Origin: PSRI01 sp041484195
GTDB taxonomy: Bacteria; Bacteroidota; Bacteroidia; Chitinophagales; Chitinophagaceae
Length of the DNA stretch: 47,135 nucleotides
Assembly: GCA_041484195.1 (NCBI GenBank)
Contig: JBGPHC010000030.1
Coordinates: forward strand, 1-47,135
Reading direction: 5' to 3'
Part shown: positions 41,552 to 47,135 of the stretch, in pieces
Layout: every line of letters starts with the position of its first letter
Numbering within the stretch: the first letter of the stretch is position 1
Notes under the pieces: model-generated
Told to the model about the DNA's origin: nothing
Database searches by the model: none
Seen by the model: only the letters and a program-made list of their open reading frames with translations
Position numbers and translations under genes: made by a program

Positions 41552-42598
41552 ATGCGCTTCAGGATCATCAGGTCTGCATGCCGGTTTGCCACTATCATGA
41601 TTTTGCTTTTTGCATGTTCAGGTCCGCAAAACCGGCAAACTAAGCCATTGAAAAACGGACAAATCAGAACTACCGGCAGCATTGAGAGGCTGGATTCAGC
41701 ATTAAACCAGTTGATAGCGCCAGGGACAGATCTTGAAATCATTGCAGACAGTTTTGACTGGAGCGAAGGACCCATATGGATTGACAACGGAAATTTTCTT
41801 TTGTTCTCCGATATCCCACAAAACAGGATTTATAAATGGGATTCAAAAGATGGGCTTAGTAATTATCTCCAGCCTTCCGGGTACACAGGCACTACCGCCC
41901 GAGGTGGTGAAACGGGCGCCAACGGCCTGGTCCTGGACAGCAAGGGCAGACTAGTAATGTGCCAGCACGGCGACCGCAGAATGGCCCGGATGGATGCTCC
42001 GCTCACGCAACCCCAATCGAAATTCATTACCCTTGTGGACCGTTTTGAAGGAAAGAGACTAAACTCCCCTAATGATGCGGTTTATAAAAGCAATGGAGAT
42101 CTTTATTTTACCGACCCACCTTATGGTCTTGAAAAAAGAATGGAAGACCCTGCAAAAGAATTGGATTTCCAGGGCCTGTACAGGCTGAGAGCGGAAGGGG
42201 GTCTGGACCTTCTGGTAAAAGACCTGAGTCGTCCAAACGGCCTTGCCTTTTCTCCGGATGAAAAAAAATTGTATGTGGCCAATTCCGACTCACTACATGC
42301 TGTGTGGATGCAGTATGATGTCAATGAAAAAGGATTCCTGGAAAATGGAACAGTGTTTTATGACGCCAGTTCTCTGACCGCGAAAGAAAAAGGACTGCCG
42401 GACGGTATGAAATCAGATAAGGCCGGTAATATTTATGCCGCGGGTCCCGGAGGGATATGGATATTCGACTCCACAGGAAAAGTACTGGGCAAAATCAGAA
42501 CAGGACAGGCAACTTCAAATTGCGCTTTTAATAAGGATCAATCGGTCCTATACATTACGGCTGACATGTACCTGATGCGGGTAAAAATGAAAAAATGA
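41552..42598 (+). CDS. SMP-30/gluconolactonase-family lipoprotein
   Basis: A 348-residue predicted lipoprotein (lipobox LLFAC with Cys22). The six-bladed propeller has the family marks SEGPIWIDNGNFLLFSDIP with the metal-binding Glu, the Asn of RLNSPNDAVY, and the Asp/Asn pair in SRPNGLAFSPDEKKLYV. SMP-30-type enzymes hydrolyse gluconolactone and other sugar lactones using a divalent metal. Location outside the cytoplasm would suit lactones formed by periplasmic sugar oxidation, as by the Gfo/Idh/MocA proteins in this window, but no direct link is shown. It is divergent from the TonB receptor. Confidence 0.9.
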   Translation: MRFRIIRSACRFATIMILLFACSGPQNRQTKPLKNGQIRTTGSIERLDSALNQLIAPGTDLEIIADSFDWSEGPIWIDNGNFLLFSDIPQNRIYKWDSKDGLSNYLQPSGYTGTTARGGETGANGLVLDSKGRLVMCQHGDRRMARMDAPLTQPQSKFITLVDRFEGKRLNSPNDAVYKSNGDLYFTDPPYGLEKRMEDPAKELDFQGLYRLRAEGGLDLLVKDLSRPNGLAFSPDEKKLYVANSDSLHAVWMQYDVNEKGFLENGTVFYDASSLTAKEKGLPDGMKSDKAGNIYAAGPGGIWIFDSTGKVLGKIRTGQATSNCAFNKDQSVLYITADMYLMRVKMKK

Positions 42599-42658
42599 AT
42601 GCCGGAATGAGTATCTGATTGCTTTGGAAGGTTCAATGCCGATCCTATTTAATATCTG

Positions 42659-42680
42659 CTCAATGTGATTTGCCATTGAG
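42659..42680. terminator. Hairpin between convergent genes
   Basis: CTCAATG (42659-42665) and CATTGAG (42674-42680) form a perfect 7-base stem with an eight-base loop in the 91-base gap between the SMP-30-type gene and the methyltransferase gene. No T tract follows in either direction, so terminator function is only possible. Confidence 0.35.
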
Positions 42681-42689
42681 TCGATGATA

Positions 42690-43436
42690 TTATTTGTTTA
42701 CCCTCCCCAGTTTGAGGATCATGGGGAAATGGATATTTTTTTCTTCCATATCAGACCATACAGGTTCCAGTTGACCCGCGATGATTTCAACGGGATCTGT
42801 GCCCCGTGCATTCAGAAAATTCTGAACGGCCGACCAAGAACGGAGGAATCCGAGCAGTTCGTTCCTTGTCCAGTTCCGTTCTATTCTAAAATCTTTTGTC
42901 GGCAGGGGTTCAAAATTGAATGGTACATTCCTGAAATGATCTTCCAGGATCTTCCGCTCCGGATCCCAATAAGGCCCAACAATTTCTTCATAAAACTTGC
43001 GCAGCAGATTATCAATTCCCGGATCTCCAATAACCATTAGTGTGTATCCCCAAACGGCAATGACGGCCTCTTCTCTGGCCACCCATTTTACTTCTTTTTC
43101 AAAATTTAAAAAATTAAACCAGTGATAGGCCTGACCCACGGTAATCAAATCGAAATAATCCTCAGGAAAATTTGTTTCTTCGGCCCTGGCGATAGAATAA
43201 ATTACGCGTTCGTTTTTTTTGGCATTGGAGAGCTGATTCTGACTGATGTCGGTAGCAAGGACCTCTTTGAAAAAGTCAGCAAGCAGAACCGCCACCTGAC
43301 CGTTACCGGTAGCACAATCCCAGGCCCTGTTTCTTTCCTTCACAAATGATACCACATATTCTATCAGTTCCGCGGGATAGCTGGGTCTGTACCTTGCATA
43401 AAAAGAGGCGTTTGCCGAAAATTTATCTTTCGCCAT
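42690..43436 (-). CDS. Class I SAM-dependent methyltransferase
   Basis: A 248-residue cytosolic methyltransferase with a class I Rossmann-like fold. Motif I is WDCATGNGQVAVLL (about 39-52), motif II VLATDIS, and motif IV is in FDLITVGQAYHWF. The start (MAKDKFSANASFYARYRPSYP) is typical of the group annotated as methyltransferase type 11. The substrate is unknown. It starts four bases after the stop of rpe, so the two are probably translated from one transcript, although they share no obvious pathway. Confidence 0.88.
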   Translation of the reverse strand: MAKDKFSANASFYARYRPSYPAELIEYVVSFVKERNRAWDCATGNGQVAVLLADFFKEVLATDISQNQLSNAKKNERVIYSIARAEETNFPEDYFDLITVGQAYHWFNFLNFEKEVKWVAREEAVIAVWGYTLMVIGDPGIDNLLRKFYEEIVGPYWDPERKILEDHFRNVPFNFEPLPTKDFRIERNWTRNELLGFLRSWSAVQNFLNARGTDPVEIIAGQLEPVWSDMEEKNIHFPMILKLGRVNK

Positions 43437-43440
43437 GATT

Positions 43441-44091
43441 TCATTGAATACTTTTCAACTGATGAATGACCGAACTGGGGTCAGTGGCGCTGAATATGGT
43501 ATTGCCGGCGACTAAAACATGCGCCCCGGCATCAATGATTATTTTGGCATTTTGAAGATTGACGCCTCCATCCACTTCGATCAGCACGCCCAGGCCCAAT
43601 TGGTCAATCCTCTGCCTGAGCAACTTAATTTTCTGCAGGGTATGTGGGATGAATTGCTGTCCTCCGAATCCCGGGTTCACGCTCATCATACATACGATAT
43701 CAATATCCTGCAAAATATCCTGCAGCATTTGCACGGGTGTGTGTGGATTGAGGGCCACGCCTGCTTTCATACCCAGGGATTTGATCTGTTGAATATTGCG
43801 ATGGAGATGGCGGCAGGCCTCCAAATGCACAATCAGGTGATCGGCGCCCGCGTTCCTGAACTCGGCAGCATAACGTTCCGGTTCCTCAATCATCAGGTGC
43901 ACTTCACAGGGTTTTTGGGCAACAGTCCGGATCTTCTCAATCACCGGCAAACCGAAGCTGATATTTGGGACGAATCTTCCATCCATAACATCAAGATGAA
44001 ACCAGTCTGCTTCACTTTCATTCACCATTTTACACTCCTCTCCCAGGATCAGGAAATTGGAAGCTAACAGTGAAGGGGCAACGATGGGCAT
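43441..44091 (-). CDS. rpe: Ribulose-phosphate 3-epimerase
   Basis: A 216-residue TIM-barrel enzyme of the pentose phosphate pathway that interconverts ribulose-5-phosphate and xylulose-5-phosphate. The signature segments are in place: APSLLASNF, DWFHLDVMDGRFVPN (metal ligands and catalytic Asp), CEVHLMIEEP, VNPGFGGQQF, IEVDGGVN (second catalytic Asp) and VAGNTIF for phosphate binding. Length and motifs are normal. It lies 51 bases after the TPR lipoprotein gene and four bases before the methyltransferase gene. Confidence 0.96.
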   Translation of the reverse strand: MPIVAPSLLASNFLILGEECKMVNESEADWFHLDVMDGRFVPNISFGLPVIEKIRTVAQKPCEVHLMIEEPERYAAEFRNAGADHLIVHLEACRHLHRNIQQIKSLGMKAGVALNPHTPVQMLQDILQDIDIVCMMSVNPGFGGQQFIPHTLQKIKLLRQRIDQLGLGVLIEVDGGVNLQNAKIIIDAGAHVLVAGNTIFSATDPSSVIHQLKSIQ

Positions 44092-44142
44092 ATTCTGAAA
44101 TAATTAAATTGATATAATTTTTGTTTCTTGATGGGAATGAAA

Positions 44143-44967
44143 TCAGGTTTTCAGTCTTTGAAGTGCCTTCGCGGCCGCTTCCAGGGTTTTATCCAATCCC
44201 AATGCCTTTTTATAGTAATTGACGGCTTCTTCTTTATTTCCCAGGGCTTCTTCACACCGTCCAGCCTGATAATAGGCTTCGGCAAATGTATTTGAAACCT
44301 CAATGGATTTTTCAAATACTTTCAATGCCCCTGCATAATCTTTCTGGTCATAGAGTACCAGTCCTTTTTCTACATATGCATCGAGAAAGCTGTAGTCATT
44401 CACGATGCAGCTGTCAAATTGCCGGAGTGCCGCGGGCTTATCATTGATATTGGAATAATACAATCCTTTAATGAACCTCGCCTGGGTTTCTGTGCGTGGG
44501 TCTTCAGAAGACTGCACAATATGATCTGCAATTTTCAAGGCAACCGGATTATTCCGGTTAGCATAAATGGCTGCCAGTAGCAACTGGGGTTCCATGAAAA
44601 GTGGCGCCCTGTCAATAGAAATTTTCAGCGCCCCGATTGCCTTGACGCTGTCGCCGCTCACTGCCAGTATTTGCCCACGCTTATACCAGAATGCGGGATT
44701 GGTACTGTCCTGTTGCAGGAGACTGTCAGATTGCTTCAGGGCCTCTTTGTAATTGCCCGCGCGGTTCAACTCTTCAACCAAGCGGTAACGCAAACCCGCC
44801 GAATCCGGATGTTCTTTAAGCGACTCCTGCAATCCCTTCACGGTAGCCGAAGATTGAGCGGAGGAAGAATCATCTTTCCCCGAAACCTTCGAATTGTCGC
44901 TCCCGTCATTGCACCCGGAAAATAAGTAAAGAGTTATCAGGGAAAATCCGGAAAATATTAACTTCAT
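44143..44967 (-). CDS. Tetratricopeptide-repeat lipoprotein
   Basis: A 274-residue predicted lipoprotein (lipobox FSGC with Cys19). A polar, Ser-rich linker follows, then about six TPR units (from about 55 to the end), with the clear repeat pattern in PAFWYKRGQILAVSGDSVKA, AYVEKGLVLYDQKDYAGAL and AEAYYQAGRCEEALGNKEEA. TPR domains mediate protein-protein contacts; this one faces the periplasm or outer membrane. It is the first gene of the transcript with rpe and the methyltransferase gene, but no partner is evident. Confidence 0.88.
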   Translation of the reverse strand: MKLIFSGFSLITLYLFSGCNDGSDNSKVSGKDDSSSAQSSATVKGLQESLKEHPDSAGLRYRLVEELNRAGNYKEALKQSDSLLQQDSTNPAFWYKRGQILAVSGDSVKAIGALKISIDRAPLFMEPQLLLAAIYANRNNPVALKIADHIVQSSEDPRTETQARFIKGLYYSNINDKPAALRQFDSCIVNDYSFLDAYVEKGLVLYDQKDYAGALKVFEKSIEVSNTFAEAYYQAGRCEEALGNKEEAVNYYKKALGLDKTLEAAAKALQRLKT

Positions 44968-45038
44968 GCCTCAAAAATAAGGTCAAATTCCGAAGGTAAC
45001 TATGACAATTTTCTGACAAATGCAAGAGTTGCCGAAAA

Positions 45039-45046
45039 TACCTTTG
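45039..45046 (+). promoter_or_regulatory. Candidate -7 element of the PD40 protein gene
   Basis: TACCTTTG matches TAnnTTTG fully, 36 bases before the ATG at 45083. No TTTG box at the right distance upstream was found. Confidence 0.35.
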
Positions 45047-45082
45047 CCAGGCATATCAGCCAGGGTTTGACCTAAAATTTTT

Positions 45083-46192
45083 ATGATGAAAAAATTAGTT
45101 TCCCACCTATTGCCCATCCTCGTTCCCGGGCTCCTGATCACATCTTTCAGGGCGCCTCTTTCTGAGACGATCTGGAGTTCATCTTGCGGTGATACGCTGT
45201 TATATCCCGAAGAAAGACATTTCAGGAACCTGCAGCAGTTGACATTTGGGGGCGATAATGCCGAAGCCTATTTCAGCTTCGACGGAAAATGGCTGGTATT
45301 TCAGAAGACAAACCCCAAGGAAGGCATTCTCTGTGACCAAATATTCGTCGGTAAGATCCCGCAAAAACCCGGCGATAAATTTGAGCCCAGGCGGATCAGC
45401 AGTGGCAAGGGCAGAACTAGCTGCGCTTTTTTCACGAAAGATGGGAAACATATCATTTATGCATCCACGCACCTGGGCGGTGACGATTGTCCGCCGGTAC
45501 CGGATCGCAGCAAATATGGTAACCGCTACCTGTGGGCGGTGTACCAGAGCTATGACATATTCATGTCGGACCTGGATGGAAAAATTGTGAAGCGCCTTAC
45601 CAATACGCCAGGATACGATGCGGAGGCCACACTCTCACCCGATGGAAAGAAAATGATTTTTACTTCGATGCGTGAAGGAGACCTTGACCTATACGTTATG
45701 GATCTGAAAAGTGAAAAAGTCAATAGGATCACACATGAACTCGGATATGACGGTGGAGCCTGGTTCAGTCCGGATGGAAAGAAGATCATCTGGCGTTCTT
45801 CACGGCCCAGAACACCCGAAGAAATAACAGACTACAAGAATCTGCTGCAACAAGGCCTGGTGGCCCCAGTCAATATGGAAGTGTTTACGGCCGATTTGGA
45901 TGGCAGTAATGTGAAACAGGTAACTCAACTGGGACAGGCCAACTGGGCGCCCAATTTCCTGCACAATGGAGACATTATATTTTGCAGCAATCACGAATAC
46001 AAAAGAGGATTTCCGTTCAACATGTATACCTGCAATCCGGATGGGACCAATATCGTTAAGATAAGCCGTGATAAGGGCTTCGATGCCTTTCCCATGTTTT
46101 CACCCGACGGGAAAAAGTTTGTATTCTGCAGCAACCGCAATAACGGCGGAACGCATGATACTAATATTTTTGTCGCAGACTGGAATAATTGA
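45083..46192 (+). CDS. Exported PD40/TolB-like beta-propeller protein
   Basis: A 369-residue secreted protein: signal peptide (MMKKLVSHLLPILVPGLLIT, S), then six PD40-type propeller blades (about 50-365), each with the mark FSxDGKxxxF or SPDGKKMIF. Between blades two and three is a Cys-containing, proline-rich insert (GGDDCPPVPDRSKYGNR). The start may be the ATG at 45083 or the next codon. Blades of this type occur in TolB and in the propeller of S9 peptidases; no peptidase domain follows here, so the protein probably binds a partner or a glycan. Function unknown. Confidence 0.88.
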   Translation: MMKKLVSHLLPILVPGLLITSFRAPLSETIWSSSCGDTLLYPEERHFRNLQQLTFGGDNAEAYFSFDGKWLVFQKTNPKEGILCDQIFVGKIPQKPGDKFEPRRISSGKGRTSCAFFTKDGKHIIYASTHLGGDDCPPVPDRSKYGNRYLWAVYQSYDIFMSDLDGKIVKRLTNTPGYDAEATLSPDGKKMIFTSMREGDLDLYVMDLKSEKVNRITHELGYDGGAWFSPDGKKIIWRSSRPRTPEEITDYKNLLQQGLVAPVNMEVFTADLDGSNVKQVTQLGQANWAPNFLHNGDIIFCSNHEYKRGFPFNMYTCNPDGTNIVKISRDKGFDAFPMFSPDGKKFVFCSNRNNGGTHDTNIFVADWNN

Positions 46193-46357
46193 TTGTTGTC
46201 TTCATGTCGGTGGGCTTCAAGCCTGCAGATAAAATCCTGAATACCGGTGCCAGGTTGCAAAATTCCTGAGTTGAAATACAAAATGGAACCTGATCCCGGT
46301 GTTTTAGTATATTCACACGACAATTCATGCACCCAACACAAATCAAATAAATAAAAT

Positions 46358-46828
46358 ATGGCTATCGGTTTGGTTCACCTGCACAATATTCTTCGTTGGA
46401 TTATCCTCATCCTGCTCCTCCTTTCCATTCTTAACAGCTACTCCGGATGGCGGAACAAGAAAACCTTTAAACCGGGTGACAGGAAACTTTGGCTATTTAC
46501 ATTGATTGCGGCCCATATTACACTGTTGGTTGGAGTTTACCAATGGCTGGCTGGCCGTTACGGAATATTCACTACTCAATTGCCCGAAGGAATCAGTGTC
46601 ATGAAAGATAAATTCTTCAGATTTTATTGGGTCGAGCATCCTGTAGGAATGATCCTATCCATTTTACTCATTACATTGGGATATGGTATGGCAAAAAAAC
46701 AGGTGAGCGATACCACCAGGTTCCGGAAGGCATTCTGGTATTATTTCATCGCGCTCGTCATCATACTCGCTACCATTCCCTGGCCGGGTAGAGAAATTAT
46801 AGGCCGCCCATTGTTCCCGGGAATGTAA
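46358..46828 (+). CDS. Four-helix membrane protein, possible cytochrome b-like
   Basis: A 156-residue integral membrane protein with four predicted helices (about 8-28, 44-64, 94-112 and 125-143). Four histidines lie in or near helices (His7, His9, His53 and His94) and could bind haem. I recall homologues in Chitinophagaceae labelled as cytochrome b-type proteins, but this is a weak recollection. The sequence ends in a conserved-looking motif (PWPGREIIGRPLFPGM). No other redox gene is adjacent. A partner and an electron donor are unknown. Confidence 0.75.
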   Translation: MAIGLVHLHNILRWIILILLLLSILNSYSGWRNKKTFKPGDRKLWLFTLIAAHITLLVGVYQWLAGRYGIFTTQLPEGISVMKDKFFRFYWVEHPVGMILSILLITLGYGMAKKQVSDTTRFRKAFWYYFIALVIILATIPWPGREIIGRPLFPGM

Positions 46829-47006
46829 TAATTCAAGAGGTCCTTTGAACAGGATCTTGCTCCGGGAAATGGGCCAGGATGAAGAAAATTCATGATCATT
46901 TTGCAATACTTGAATCGCAGCATAGAAAAGACTTCTGTGAGTTTGTGAGCCAATATTTTCATGCACAAGTATGCAACGATGAAAAAAAGGATACAGGATT
47001 ACCCAT

Positions 47007-47135
47007 TTAGGCCGCATGGGCCCTATAGCGGTAGGGTGGGTGCGCCATAAATCGCTCTATGAGCTCGTGCCAGATGCTTCTTAAAGAATTTCTTCCATCG
47101 AACCGAAAAAAGAATTCATCCAGGTAGCCATGAAC
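47007..47135 (-). CDS. C-terminal fragment of an IS1595-family-like transposase (partial)
   Basis: The last 42 codons of a gene that enters from beyond the right edge of the window. The translated end (HGYLDEFFFRFDGRNSLRSI, then WHELIERF and HPPYRYRAHAA) matches the C-terminal segment of ISXO2-like transposases of the IS1595 family, where YLDEFxFRxNRR is the usual mark; here the first Asn of that motif is Asp. The stop codon lies at 47007-47009. The end of the element should be within a few tens of bases to the left, perhaps near GGATACAGGATTACCC (46989-47004), but the inverted repeat cannot be confirmed without the other end. Confidence 0.7.
   Translation of the reverse strand, partial: VHGYLDEFFFRFDGRNSLRSIWHELIERFMAHPPYRYRAHAA

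Overview
The window looks like a chromosomal segment of a Bacteroidota bacterium, most likely a member of the Chitinophagaceae or a close relative. This rests on the gene families (TonB-dependent receptor with an N-terminal carboxypeptidase-like domain, OmpA protein with thrombospondin type 3 repeats, DUF6702, tandem DUF1080, ORF6N protein, secreted S9 and M1 peptidases, Gfo/Idh/MocA oxidoreductases with N-terminal export signals) and on several promoters of the Bacteroidota type (TTTG, about 19 bases, TAnnTTTG). No tRNA, rRNA or CRISPR array was seen. Base composition and codon use look even, apart from 33.4-35.0 kb and the extreme right edge.

Layout. 0.1-5.8 kb (minus strand): DEDDh exonuclease, dolichol-phosphate-mannose-type glycosyltransferase, EamA transporter and a secreted S9 peptidase. 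6.0-7.8 kb: a 38-residue lipopeptide gene with its own terminator, and a Gfo/Idh/MocA oxidoreductase. 7.8-12.1 kb: an envelope block in which an L,D-transpeptidase, an RlpA-like protein and an OmpA protein run leftwards, divergent from a VanX-type D-Ala-D-Ala dipeptidase. 12.2-16.8 kb: an SDR oxidoreductase, then a tight four-gene operon of ROK kinase, SIS-domain protein, stand-alone MetE-like methyltransferase and UlaG-like metallo-hydrolase. 16.9-25 kb: surface-antigen barrel protein, ApbE, tandem DUF1080 protein convergent with a second Gfo/Idh/MocA protein, cysteine desulfurase and GlmM. 25-33.4 kb: LtaS-like sulfatase-fold membrane protein, CNNM/CBS protein, lipoprotein esterase, DUF6702, HupE/UreJ protein and M1 peptidase.

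33.4-35.0 kb is the accessory part. An ORF6N-domain gene is interrupted by an extra A in a seven-A run and sits between two copies of a repeat of about 118 bases that carries a promoter. To its right an SPFH protein, a small membrane protein and a ribbon-helix-helix protein form an operon behind a consensus promoter. 36.7-46.8 kb holds an esterase, PhoH, a TonB-dependent receptor divergent from an SMP-30-type lipoprotein, an operon of TPR lipoprotein, Rpe and a methyltransferase, a PD40 propeller protein and a small four-helix membrane protein. The right edge cuts into the C-terminus of a probable IS1595-family transposase.

The most promising uncharacterised unit is the 13.1-16.8 kb operon, which reads like a sugar phosphorylation, isomerisation and lactone-hydrolysis pathway with a methyl- or thiol-transfer enzyme in the middle; its substrate cannot be told from sequence. 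All functions are inferred from motifs read by eye, without database searches.
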